From Pseudomonadota bacterium (lineage in GTDB: Bacteria; Myxococcota; Bradymonadia; UBA4248), in assembly GCA_017613855.1 (NCBI GenBank), contig JAGACY010000196.1:1-34328 (forward strand): DNA of 34,328 bases, written 5' to 3'. The translations under genes were made by a program, and so were the position numbers. Under the pieces are notes generated by a model. That model searched no databases. It saw only the letters and a program-made list of their open reading frames with translations, and was not told the origin of the DNA. Below, in pieces: positions 8,165-17,384 of this stretch (position 1 is the stretch's first letter; each line of letters starts with the position of its first letter).

Positions 8165-11100
8165 ATGCGCAAATTATCCTGGTTTTCTGTTCTCCTGACT
8201 GTTTTGCTTTCACAAACATCTTTTGCCCAGACACCTTCCCGCGAAGAAGCCGCAGAGCTCATAAAGGTGATGGAACAATCAGCTGTTTCCGGCTCACTTG
8301 GTCTCGATGAAGCCTCCAGAAAAGATATTATGGAGATAAAAACCAAATCGCCGGATCTTCAGAGATTCATCGACTGGACAACGAGATATGATCAGAATTT
8401 GCGAGGATTGCCAGAAGACCCAATGCCTGGTGCAGTGCTGTCTTTCCTGGTTTCATTCCCTTATGAATCTTCATCCATGTTCGATTTTGGTCATGCCCTG
8501 CCGCCAGAATCAGGCTTTGATACCTCACAGGCATCCAAAGGGGCTCTGTATCCCGCATTGAGTTGGAAGCGCTACGACTCTATTGGACATACAGGCGTCA
8601 TTCTCCCTCAGGAGTGTCTCCACAACCCAGGGTATGTGACCTACTTTTTGGCAACACGCATCGTCATTTCAGGAGACAAACCCGTTCAGGCCAATCTCGA
8701 AATTCCTTCGACGACACCGGTCATTGCCTGGCTCAATCAGCACAAAGTGCTCGAAAATCTCGAAAAGGGTGCCATCCCAGTACCCAAATATGGCGACCGT
8801 TTCCCGGTCGAACTGCAGCCCGGAGAGAATATCCTCGTCCTCAAGGTCGCTGCACTCGAAGAACAGCCGGCTTTTTATATTTTCCTCACGGATGCACAAT
8901 CACATCTCCCGCTGCAATTCACGGTTGATCTCGAGAATCCCATTGTCTCCGGTGCTCTTGACGATGCCAGAGTCGATAACTCAGAGAAATCCACGCTCGC
9001 CCGAATGCTCGACGATCCCGAGGTATCCAATGTCGACAAAGCCTTCATCGCCCGCGAGATACTGTCTTCCGAAGATGCTCAGCGACAAATGAATGCGCTC
9101 CTGCTTTCGGATATGGACGCCATGGCAGAGCTTTCCCCGCAGGAACTCGAAATCGCCATGCTGGCACTCGACGATCCCTCCAAGAGCCTGCAATTTCTTA
9201 CACCGGCCATGCAAAAAATTGTGCGCGGCCCTCAATTGAGCATCCTCTATGCACGCCAAAAAATCCTCGCCTCCGAACAACAGGGCGACCGCGGTGCACG
9301 CTTCGTCGATGAATGGCCGAACATTCAGGAAGAATTGCTCAACAAACCGCCTCAACCGGATTATGAGCCTTTGCGCAGAAAACTCCTGGCTCTGGCTGAA
9401 CTCAATCATCAACAGGCCTTGACAGCACTCGAGAAAATGGATCTCAAAAGCTGTCCCAACTGTGAAACCTATTTGATGCCACTCGTCATGGGCTCGCTCG
9501 GGGATACCAAGAATCAGTCCAAATATCGGGAAATGCTCGAAAAGCTCTATGCGCATCAGCAAAATGCTTCCGCCTATCTCGTCGACATTCTCGATATGCG
9601 CCTGCGGCGCGCCGTTTCTGCAAATGACGACAACACACTCGTCAAAGAGTTGGCCAGTATTCAAAAAGAAATCCAATCCTTCTTTGATCGACATCCTTAT
9701 GATGATTATCTCTGGGCATTTTGGCTGAGAACACTCACAGAATACGGCACCGATTCAAAACGCGTTCAGAACTCGCAATCCCTTCAGGCAGCCTACCAAT
9801 CGGCCGGGTTTAATGCCGATGCCGACAGCTGGTACCTGATGTACCTCACACAGCGAGTTAATGATCCCCAAAGATGGCTCATCTATGCAGAACACTGCAT
9901 TCATGCAGGTCAAACAGCCGAAGTCGTTTCTGCTTACGAAATGATGGCACGCCTGCTCCCTCAGAATGAATCCATCGCCCAGCGTGCGGCCATGTACAAA
10001 TCCCTCAATCACATGGCGGACGAACAAGCAGAAAGCGGTGATGATACGTCCTTCGAAACGCCCTATATTATCAAGGATATACCAGCCAACCGAGATCCCA
10101 AAGCCACAGGCCTCGTCTCTTTGCTCGACAACCGCGTCGTACGCATCCTTCCCAACGGGCTTTCGTCATCCTTTAATCAGATCGCCTTCGAAATTCTCGA
10201 TGAACAGGGGCTCAAATCGGTGCGCTCCATGCCCATCAATTATTCGCCGTCTGACGAAAAACTTGAAATTATTTCGGTAACCACGACAAAGAAAGACGGC
10301 TCTGTCCGAACCCTCTACAACACCTCCGAATTCAACATGGCGGATGAATCCATCCGCATGTACTACGACCAGCGACAGATTGTCATCGAAGTCCCCGACC
10401 TCGCCATTGGTGACCGCATCGAATACCGCTTTAAACGCACCCAAATGCAGCGCGCCTCCAGCAGTGTTTCTTTCTTTAGTGATATCTACCAGCTCCAGAC
10501 ATGGTTCAACCGACAATGGTCGCGCTATACCGTCATCGCCCCCGAATCCTTCAAAATCCACTTGCTTAAAAGCGAACCATCGGGAAGCAAACCCATTTCG
10601 GGAAATGTCAAAAAACAAGACGGCGTCATCATTACTTCTTACGAAGAAAAAGACACACCGCGATTCCTGTCCGAAGACAAAATGCCCGGAGCCACCGAGG
10701 TCATGCCTTTCCTCCTCATTTCGTCACTCGATTCATGGCAGCAAATGGCCGATTGGTACGTCGATCTGGCTGCCCCCCAATGGAAAGCGGATGAAGCCAT
10801 TCGCGCTGAAGTCAAAAAACTCACCGAAGGGCTTACGGATAACTTCGAAAAACTCAAGAAAATTCATAGCTTCGTCGTCAAATCGACGCGCTATGTCGCG
10901 CTCGAATTCGGCATTCACGGCCACAAGCCCTACCCTGCTTCCCAGGTTTTCGAGCGCCGCTTTGGTGACTGCAAAGACAAAGCTAGTCTGCTCAAAGTCA
11001 TGCTCGAAGAAGCGGGTATCCCCACCAAATTTGTGCTCGTCCGGACGCGCCAAAATGGCGATATTGCAATGGATTTGCCCAATCCATACCTGTTCGACCA

Positions 11101-11899
11101 TGCCATTGCCTACGTCCCCGAATTTGATCTTTTCATCGACGGAACGGCTGAATTCAGCGGTACACGCGAACTTCCGGCACTCGACCAGGATGCATCCGTC
11201 TTTATCGTGGACGAAAATGCCCATTACGAATTGCGAAAAATTCCCGTCTCCAAAGCAGCTGATAACCTTTCAAAGCATCAATGGCATTTCGACCTGACCG
11301 ATCCTCAAAAATCGAAGATCATATATTCCGATGATGCCATCTATTCCGGCTTCTTTGCCCCAAGTTATCGCGAACGTTACCAGATCGACTCACTCCAAAA
11401 GGAACGCCTCGAATCCGAAATTGCCTACAGCATTCCAGGTTCACACATCGAAAAATACGAATTCTCAGACCTCAGCGATCTCGAAAAAGATGTACAGGTC
11501 TCATTTACCGCCGAAACTTCCTTCTCGGACATCGTCAAAACCGATGGCGATGCCTGGCTGATTCATCCGACCATCAGCGTTTCAAGACTCGCTCAAATGC
11601 TCGCGCCGTCCGCGACGCGCCGAACACCCATTATCCAGGTTTCACCCATCACCTTCGAACAGGTCTTTACCGTTCAACTGCCGCCGGGGGCTCAAATCAC
11701 ATTGCCTGCGGATATCTCCGAAAATAGCGAGTTCGGCAGCTACAATATCGCAGCAAAATTCGAAAACAATCAACTCATCACTTCGGTAACCATCGCACTC
11801 GAAACCATCAAGGTTCCACCCGAAAAATACGCGCAGTACCTCGACTTTATCCAAAAATTCGACCGTCGGCTCAATACTCAGTACCGGATTTCTTTTTAG
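8165..11899 (+). CDS. Exported DUF3857 plus transglutaminase-like protein, 1244 aa, triad intact
   Basis: Probable periplasmic or surface cysteine protease/transamidase-fold protein; substrate unknown. The ATG at 8165 gives a clean type I signal peptide (MRKLSW, hydrophobic core, cleavage after TSFA before Gln). An upstream in-frame TTG at 8156 is possible; no strong ribosome-binding site is visible for either. A long, probably helical middle part (about residues 150-640) may be a TPR-like solenoid. A DUF3857-type beta domain follows at about 650-810. The transglutaminase core lies at about 890-1000 with all three expected residues: Cys936 in FGDCKDK, His979 in LFDHAIAYV and Asp992 in LFIDGTAEF. 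A beta-rich tail ends the protein. The next gene has the same architecture without the triad, and the two are probably co-transcribed across a 99-bp gap holding two hairpins. Confidence 0.9.
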   Translation: MRKLSWFSVLLTVLLSQTSFAQTPSREEAAELIKVMEQSAVSGSLGLDEASRKDIMEIKTKSPDLQRFIDWTTRYDQNLRGLPEDPMPGAVLSFLVSFPYESSSMFDFGHALPPESGFDTSQASKGALYPALSWKRYDSIGHTGVILPQECLHNPGYVTYFLATRIVISGDKPVQANLEIPSTTPVIAWLNQHKVLENLEKGAIPVPKYGDRFPVELQPGENILVLKVAALEEQPAFYIFLTDAQSHLPLQFTVDLENPIVSGALDDARVDNSEKSTLARMLDDPEVSNVDKAFIAREILSSEDAQRQMNALLLSDMDAMAELSPQELEIAMLALDDPSKSLQFLTPAMQKIVRGPQLSILYARQKILASEQQGDRGARFVDEWPNIQEELLNKPPQPDYEPLRRKLLALAELNHQQALTALEKMDLKSCPNCETYLMPLVMGSLGDTKNQSKYREMLEKLYAHQQNASAYLVDILDMRLRRAVSANDDNTLVKELASIQKEIQSFFDRHPYDDYLWAFWLRTLTEYGTDSKRVQNSQSLQAAYQSAGFNADADSWYLMYLTQRVNDPQRWLIYAEHCIHAGQTAEVVSAYEMMARLLPQNESIAQRAAMYKSLNHMADEQAESGDDTSFETPYIIKDIPANRDPKATGLVSLLDNRVVRILPNGLSSSFNQIAFEILDEQGLKSVRSMPINYSPSDEKLEIISVTTTKKDGSVRTLYNTSEFNMADESIRMYYDQRQIVIEVPDLAIGDRIEYRFKRTQMQRASSSVSFFSDIYQLQTWFNRQWSRYTVIAPESFKIHLLKSEPSGSKPISGNVKKQDGVIITSYEEKDTPRFLSEDKMPGATEVMPFLLISSLDSWQQMADWYVDLAAPQWKADEAIRAEVKKLTEGLTDNFEKLKKIHSFVVKSTRYVALEFGIHGHKPYPASQVFERRFGDCKDKASLLKVMLEEAGIPTKFVLVRTRQNGDIAMDLPNPYLFDHAIAYVPEFDLFIDGTAEFSGTRELPALDQDASVFIVDENAHYELRKIPVSKAADNLSKHQWHFDLTDPQKSKIIYSDDAIYSGFFAPSYRERYQIDSLQKERLESEIAYSIPGSHIEKYEFSDLSDLEKDVQVSFTAETSFSDIVKTDGDAWLIHPTISVSRLAQMLAPSATRRTPIIQVSPITFEQVFTVQLPPGAQITLPADISENSEFGSYNIAAKFENNQLITSVTIALETIKVPPEKYAQYLDFIQKFDRRLNTQYRISF

Positions 11900-11902
11900 T
11901 AC

Positions 11903-11955
11903 GCGCCGCTATTTCATACGCGTCGCAGCTCGGGCTATGCGTACCGCATACGCCC
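11903..11955 (+). repeat. Two tandem bulged-C hairpins between the transglutaminase-like genes
   Basis: Hairpin 1 (11903-11926): CGC, TAT, loop TTC, ATA, unpaired C, GCG, extended outward by GCG/CGC past a mismatch. Hairpin 2 (11932-11955): GGGC, TATGCG, loop TAC, CGCATA, unpaired C, GCCC. Both have the single extra C on the 3' arm that recurs in hairpins after other genes in this window. No T-tract follows, so full termination is unlikely. Confidence 0.7.
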
Positions 11956-11998
11956 TCGCAATGTTTTCGAATTACAAACACCCTGAAGATACAGACCC

Positions 11999-14900
11999 AT
12001 GAAAAAGTTTTCATTCATTCTCGCGATCGTCCTTTCCTCATTTGCCCTTGGATGTGCCACGACACAAACGGTTTCCAAAGGTACATGGTCACAATGGCAA
12101 ACCCCGTCGGACATTTCATCCGTCGTCGATGATATGGCCTCCGGGAACCTGCAAAAAGCAGAAGATGCACTTACACCCGCACTTCGTACATCCAATCCGA
12201 CGGCCGGTTATCTTTATGCAGAGATTGCTGCACTTCAGGGCATGAATGCCATTGCCATCGATCGCTTCGCGGACTTTGTATTGGCAAATCCCCAAAATTC
12301 TCTCACAGCAGCAGCGATTTCCCGCATGATTGTGCTCGCAGACTCGACACTCGAACCCTTTAACTGGGAAAAAATATCGGCGCTTCGGACGTCGGATCCT
12401 TATGCTGCGGCGCGTCTGGTGGTGTTACAAAATAAAGCCATGCGCAATACCGCCAATCAGGCAGAGTTAAAGCATCCCACGGCACTGGCACTCACACAAT
12501 GGCAATGGTTTGGCCCCTTCAGCCCCTATCTCTACACGGGGTTTGCCAGTGATCAGATGTTCGATGCCGATCCCATTCTCGCAGACAGTTACGAAGTCGA
12601 TGGAAAAAAACTCCTTCCCTTCCAGTACCCCAAAGAAAATGTCACCACCATGTCTGCAGCCAAAACCGGCATTTACGCTGCAGAAACGCGCATAAATGTT
12701 GCAAACAAGAGCGATGTCATGCTCATTGTGCAGGCAGCACAGCTCTATAAAATAGATGTCGATGGCAGCGAAGTGCTCATTCGAACAGCCAATCAGATTG
12801 GGCAAAACAAAATTCAGGCAGTTCGCATGTCACTGGCCAAAGGCGAACATCTCATTCGCATCAAACTCGGCCTCAATGCTGCCAATTCATCGACAAGACA
12901 CATCTCTCTGTGGCTGGCACCCGCCGATATGACTCAGCCGCAGGCCAATCAGTTCCTTGCAAATGTCACCGAACTCGATAATCACTCAGGTGCACTGCCT
13001 GACGCAAAATCCCTCAAAAAGGATCAACCGGTCGATCTTTCCCATGTCATCGGCAGTCAAAATCCACCCGCGGGTTCAGATACGTTTCACAACTGGATCG
13101 GTGCCATGCTCGCGGTTTATGATGGCAACGCCCAAATTGCCGACAGCCTCATACAATCCCAGCTTGAACATCATCCCGATGATTATGTTGCTCAATACTG
13201 GAAAGCCATGCGCTACCGCATTGACGCCGATCTCGATGCTTCTGTCCGTAGTGAAAATGCAATCCACATCCTTAAGAACATCACAGAAAACGCACCACAA
13301 CTTGCCCAGGCAAGTGAATTGCTCATACTCGAATTTATCAAGCAAAGTCAGCCCAAACAGGCACTCGACAGCTGGAATGCGTCCAAATCTTCGCTCCCCC
13401 AGAATGCCGATACATCGACCATCATCGCAGAATTAGCCAAGAATCTGGATTGGTCTGAAATTGCCGATGAATATACAAACAAAGCGGCAGAGCAATCGCC
13501 CGATTCCTGCAGGCTCAATGCCCGTGCACTGGCGGTTCAGTTCAGAAAACACCAATATACTTCTTTCGATGCACTCCCCAAATCACTTCAGGCTTGCCCA
13601 TCTATCATTCATGCCTATGCCAAAAATGAGGGCGATGATACACCCAACAACATGGACCGCAAACGATGGAAACAGGCCGTACAGCAGCTCTCTGCAGCCT
13701 ATCCCAATGATACATCGCTCAAACTCGAGGCACTCGTGGATGCTGCCGATGACAATCCCGACCAGGTTTCACGGCAGTTCCTCGATCATCTCGAAGATGT
13801 TCAGAATGGCTACTATCCCGATGTGCCATCCGAAGTTGCACTGCGTCTCATTGATAAATTGCGCGCTCAAAAGAAAGATGAGCAGGCCAGGCAAATACTC
13901 GAAAAGCTCCTTTTGCTCTATCCTTCTATCGAAGAATACCGCAATTTTGAATGGCAAATTACAGGCAAAGTCCCATTCGAAGATCTTCGCATTGACACCT
14001 TTAAAGTCATTCAGGATTATGTGAATCAGAATCGGGAGGATGCCGGCGGATCGGTCATGCTGCTCGACTATGCTGCCACACATATCTATCCCAATGGTGC
14101 CAAACTCGGGTTGACACATCAGATTTCACGTGTACTCAGCAAAGAAGGCAAAAATGAAGTCGGCGAAATCTATCTTCCTCAGGATGCAGCCATCTTAAAA
14201 ATCAGAACGATTAAAGATAATACATACGAAGCTATCGAACCGGAATCTATCGATTATAAACAATCCATTACCGCACCAAATCTTGAGATCGGCGATTATG
14301 TCGAAATGGAATATCTCACTTTCGAACCAAATATATCCAATTACGCTCCCCGAGTGATTACAGATACTTTCTTTTATGGTTCCGATCAAAGCCCGCTGGT
14401 CAAATCCGAATATATCTTCGAATATCCCAAAGACTGGCAAGTTGATATTATCGAATCGGGCCCCGAAAACCAGATTACACAAAGCTGTGCTCCAGTGGGT
14501 GATTACATGCGATGTTCGGCAAAGCGCGAGAATATTCCCGTGTTTATTACCGAACCGCGTGCGCCTTCCGGATTTGATGTGATTCCCAATATCCAGGTCT
14601 ACCATGACTATTCCTGGGATGTCATTCGCAAAGGCCTCTACGAAACCGTGACACGACAAAGCCGGATTACACCTTATGTCCAGCGGTTTTACGATAAAAT
14701 CGGCATGCCCGAAAATGATTCGGTATGGCAGCACGCCCAGTTTATCTACGATCAGGTCATCGAGAGCATTGACGAAAGCGAATCCGTGCAAAATACCGAC
14801 AACGAAACGGCTACCCAATCGGTGACGCGCGGTGTCGGTTCCCGCATTATGACACTCAAAGCGCTCTACGATATTGCACAAATCCCCAGTTATTTTGCGC

Positions 14901-15775
14901 TCGTCAAATCGGTAATTGCCCCTAAAAATGCCGAAAAGCTGCCCTCTCAGTACAATTCGGCCTATGCCACCATGCTCGTCGTCGAAACCGAAAAAGGCCC
15001 TGCATACGCCCAGCCCTCCGAAGATTATGTCCCCTTTGATTATCTCGGCCTCGATTTTCAAAATCAACAGGTCATCCCCCTCGATCCCAATCGCGAAATT
15101 TTCAAGTCCAGAGCCGAAAATCTCGATGATCTCAGTGCTTCCATTCAAATAGAATATGTTTTGAATGAAGACGGATCGGCCAAAGCCGAATCGAAGGAAA
15201 TCATGCGGGGAACGCGCGCACTTGTGATGCGCAACTTCCTCAATACCCTCAAGAATGACGAGGACAAATCCAAACAGGTCATCCAGAACAGCCTGGCCAA
15301 CAGCTATGGCCGCATCGAACTGACGCGCCTCGAAAATGAAAATCTCGAGGATAAAAACAAACCGCTCACACTTTATTATGATTTTGATATCGCCAGTTTC
15401 TCGGGTGTATCGGATAATAAAATTGAAGTTTTATCCAAAATTTTCGCTTATAACCTGGTCAAACAATATGCCCAGCTGCCGACCCGAAAATATCCCGTGC
15501 TGATCAATTCAGACAGTCTTTCCCAAAGAAAGCTCATCATGCATGCCCCCGAAGGCTATACCTGGGATTCCGAAACCCTGACAGACATCAATATAGAAAC
15601 GCCATTCGGAAAGTTTACGCGCCACACCAGGATTCAGGGCAAGGATCTTGAACTCTCCGAATCTATTCAGATTCTGCCGCAGCGTGTCGAAGTCAAGGAT
15701 TATCCGGAATTCCGCAATTTCTGTCTCGCTGTCGATGAAGCACAGAGAACAACGCTCATTGGATCAAAGCGATAG
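11999..15775 (+). CDS. Lipoprotein with DUF3857 and degenerate transglutaminase-like domain, 1258 aa
   Basis: Envelope lipoprotein: MKKFSF start, hydrophobic core, lipobox ALGC with Cys19. Residues about 60-640 are helical and TPR-like. A DUF3857-like domain lies at about 690-860 (marked by IYPNGAKLGLTHQ and by LEIGDYVEMEYL), and a transglutaminase-like fold at about 905-1015. Where the active paralogue has GDCKDKASLLK, this protein reads GVGSRIMTLK (residues 945-954), so the catalytic Cys is missing. The matching His position falls in QYNSAYATM, without His. It is therefore predicted to be catalytically dead, perhaps a binding or scaffold partner of the gene upstream. The reading frame is intact over 3.8 kb with normal codon use, so this is not decay of a pseudogene. 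The ribosome-binding site is weak (CTGAAG). Confidence 0.87.
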   Translation: MKKFSFILAIVLSSFALGCATTQTVSKGTWSQWQTPSDISSVVDDMASGNLQKAEDALTPALRTSNPTAGYLYAEIAALQGMNAIAIDRFADFVLANPQNSLTAAAISRMIVLADSTLEPFNWEKISALRTSDPYAAARLVVLQNKAMRNTANQAELKHPTALALTQWQWFGPFSPYLYTGFASDQMFDADPILADSYEVDGKKLLPFQYPKENVTTMSAAKTGIYAAETRINVANKSDVMLIVQAAQLYKIDVDGSEVLIRTANQIGQNKIQAVRMSLAKGEHLIRIKLGLNAANSSTRHISLWLAPADMTQPQANQFLANVTELDNHSGALPDAKSLKKDQPVDLSHVIGSQNPPAGSDTFHNWIGAMLAVYDGNAQIADSLIQSQLEHHPDDYVAQYWKAMRYRIDADLDASVRSENAIHILKNITENAPQLAQASELLILEFIKQSQPKQALDSWNASKSSLPQNADTSTIIAELAKNLDWSEIADEYTNKAAEQSPDSCRLNARALAVQFRKHQYTSFDALPKSLQACPSIIHAYAKNEGDDTPNNMDRKRWKQAVQQLSAAYPNDTSLKLEALVDAADDNPDQVSRQFLDHLEDVQNGYYPDVPSEVALRLIDKLRAQKKDEQARQILEKLLLLYPSIEEYRNFEWQITGKVPFEDLRIDTFKVIQDYVNQNREDAGGSVMLLDYAATHIYPNGAKLGLTHQISRVLSKEGKNEVGEIYLPQDAAILKIRTIKDNTYEAIEPESIDYKQSITAPNLEIGDYVEMEYLTFEPNISNYAPRVITDTFFYGSDQSPLVKSEYIFEYPKDWQVDIIESGPENQITQSCAPVGDYMRCSAKRENIPVFITEPRAPSGFDVIPNIQVYHDYSWDVIRKGLYETVTRQSRITPYVQRFYDKIGMPENDSVWQHAQFIYDQVIESIDESESVQNTDNETATQSVTRGVGSRIMTLKALYDIAQIPSYFALVKSVIAPKNAEKLPSQYNSAYATMLVVETEKGPAYAQPSEDYVPFDYLGLDFQNQQVIPLDPNREIFKSRAENLDDLSASIQIEYVLNEDGSAKAESKEIMRGTRALVMRNFLNTLKNDEDKSKQVIQNSLANSYGRIELTRLENENLEDKNKPLTLYYDFDIASFSGVSDNKIEVLSKIFAYNLVKQYAQLPTRKYPVLINSDSLSQRKLIMHAPEGYTWDSETLTDINIETPFGKFTRHTRIQGKDLELSESIQILPQRVEVKDYPEFRNFCLAVDEAQRTTLIGSKR

Positions 15776-15884
15776 CCCTCCAATTCTCTTTTACAATATT
15801 TAAAAATATGTTAGTCTTTTTGTCGTATGTATCCTTATGGGGATGCTAGGTGTAAACGCATGTCTATTTCTGAATAGTTGAGCC

Positions 15885-17147
15885 ATGACAGACGAACTTA
15901 ATCCACAAACACAAACTCCCGAAACCATAGAAACCCCAGAAATTCTGGCCTTTGACTACCGTTACATTGCACTTTTGGGTGAAGGTGCCAATGGTAAAAC
16001 CTGGAAAGCCAAAAACCGCCAGACGGGCCAGCTCGTCGCCATTAAGGCACTCAAGCTTTCACAAAGTGAAAACTTCAAAAGTTTTGAGTTGTTCAAGCGC
16101 GAAGCAGAAGTCCTTGCCAGTGTCCGTATTCAGGGTGTTCCTCAGTTTTATCAGAGCGTCAACACAGATGAAGCCGGTGGTGAGTGTTTCATCGTCCAGG
16201 AATATATCGATGCACCTGCTATCCAGACTTATCTGGACAAGGGCCGCATATTCACCGAATCCGAAACGCTTAAGCTCATCCTTCATGTCGCCGAAATTCT
16301 GCATGCATTGCACAGCGTCTATACACCGCCAATCATTCACCGCGATATTAAGCCGTCCAACATTCTCTGCGAAATGCCGGAGGGTGTCGATATCGAGAAT
16401 GTCCGCCTCAATCCTTATCTCATCGACTTCGGTGCCGTTGCCAATCCTCAGAATAAATCCGGCAGCTCCACCATCGCCGGTACCTATGGTTATATGGCTC
16501 CCGAACAGATGCTCGGTGAATGCGAGACACAGTCTGACTTTTATGCACTCGGCGCAACGGCGTTGCACATGCTCACCGGCAAGCCGCCATACGAATTGGA
16601 CGCAGACGTCTTCAAGCTCAAATATGAAGACGCACTCAACGAATATGCCCCCAATACTTCCGCCAATATGCGCGAACTTCTGGGCATGATGCTTCAGCCT
16701 GAGCGTTCAAAACGTCCGGCAAATGCCGAAGACCTCATCACCAAAATTAATTATGTCATTCAGGGACTTTCGCCTTCCTACAAACCCGAAGAAGGTCTCC
16801 CCGTCGAAGAAAAGAAAACTTTCGGTCAAAAGATTCTGGCCTTCCTGTCCGGCAGTTCCAACAACTACACTCCCAACAGCCGTTGGATAACCGTTCCCGG
16901 CGTGGTGCGTGCCTATTCGATGCATTCTACCAAATGTGTTGAATATACTTTCCGAAGCAAAGACAGATTCTTTACAAAAGGCCGTCTGTGGGCGGGGCTC
17001 TATCCTGTTCAGAATCTCCCGTCAGATCAGCAGGAACTGTTCCAACTCCCCATTCCCTGCCAGGTTCAATATAATCCGGACAACCCACGCCTTAATGTAT
17101 TACTCAGTATTGATATATCCAAAGCCAAGAAAGCAATCCGCCATTAG
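15885..17147 (+). CDS. Soluble Hanks-type Ser/Thr protein kinase, 420 aa
   Basis: Cytoplasmic protein kinase. All main kinase motifs are present: glycine loop G32-E-G-A-N-G37, VAIK with Lys54, HRDIKPSN with catalytic Asp154 and Asn159, DFG at 181-183, and APE at 205-207 in the sequence YMAPEQ. HRD suggests an RD-type kinase controlled by activation-loop phosphorylation. The kinase domain spans about 25-300. No transmembrane segment or PASTA domain is seen. The tail (about 335-420) is beta-rich and contains VQYNPDNPRLNVLL, which resembles DUF3592-type domains; this is a tentative match. Upstream, 15776-15884 holds no clear promoter, and the ribosome-binding site is weak. A terminator follows at 17172. 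It may regulate the neighbouring envelope genes, but nothing shows this directly. Confidence 0.93.
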   Translation: MTDELNPQTQTPETIETPEILAFDYRYIALLGEGANGKTWKAKNRQTGQLVAIKALKLSQSENFKSFELFKREAEVLASVRIQGVPQFYQSVNTDEAGGECFIVQEYIDAPAIQTYLDKGRIFTESETLKLILHVAEILHALHSVYTPPIIHRDIKPSNILCEMPEGVDIENVRLNPYLIDFGAVANPQNKSGSSTIAGTYGYMAPEQMLGECETQSDFYALGATALHMLTGKPPYELDADVFKLKYEDALNEYAPNTSANMRELLGMMLQPERSKRPANAEDLITKINYVIQGLSPSYKPEEGLPVEEKKTFGQKILAFLSGSSNNYTPNSRWITVPGVVRAYSMHSTKCVEYTFRSKDRFFTKGRLWAGLYPVQNLPSDQQELFQLPIPCQVQYNPDNPRLNVLLSIDISKAKKAIRH

Positions 17148-17171
17148 TTTTGTATATATTAATGATATGTT

Positions 17172-17207
17172 AAGCCGCTATGACATACGTCATACGCGGC
17201 TTTTTTT
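17172..17207 (+). terminator. Intrinsic terminator of the kinase gene, bulged-C type
   Basis: AAGCCGC, TATGAC, loop ATAC, GTCATA, an unpaired C, GCGGCTT and a T-run. The stem has the same extra C on the 3' arm, right after a TA-ended inner stem, as the hairpins after several other genes in this window. Confidence 0.88.
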
Positions 17208-17208
17208 C

Positions 17209-17234
17209 GCATCACTATCTGCGATACGTGATGC
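17209..17234 (+). repeat. Second bulged-C hairpin after the kinase gene
   Basis: GCATCAC pairs with GTGATGC; inside, TATC pairs with GATA around loop TGC; an unpaired C sits on the 3' arm between GATA and GTGATGC. A plain hairpin GTGCGC/GCGCAC follows at 17236-17250. Confidence 0.6.
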
Positions 17235-17281
17235 GGTGCGCACTGCGCACAATTTGTAATTTCATGCAAAATATATATCAC

Positions 17282-17353
17282 GCGTCGGCGTATTGGCGCA
17301 CGCCAATAGCAGACGCCAGGCCGCAGCGTATGGGCTAACGGCCCATAGTGCGG
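17282..17353 (-). repeat. Two-hairpin 3' element, copy 1
   Basis: Lies 31 bp past the stop of the lipoprotein gene at 17385. Hairpin 17282-17316 has TATTGGCG/CGCCAATA inside and GCGTC/GACGC outside. Hairpin 17321-17353 has TATGGGC/GCCCATA inside and CCGC/GCGG outside. Each has one unpaired base (C on the sense, minus strand) at the inner/outer stem joint. There is no T-tract, so it does not look like a complete terminator. Confidence 0.75.
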
Positions 17354-17384
17354 CATCATAAAATATATCTATTTATATTATCTG

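Noticed and set aside
10344..11297. Second-frame plus-strand open frame of 317 codons within the first transglutaminase-like gene
   Set aside because: It overlaps a well-supported domain sequence and its product is a Ser/Pro-rich frame-shadow with no recognisable feature.
14195..15148. Minus-strand open frame of 317 codons opposite the second transglutaminase-like gene
   Set aside because: No start signal or motif; the sense strand carries the DUF3857 and transglutaminase-like core.
11999..15775. Second transglutaminase-like gene as a pseudogene
   Set aside because: The triad is lost, but the frame is intact over 1258 codons with a good signal peptide, so a pseudoenzyme is more likely than gene decay.
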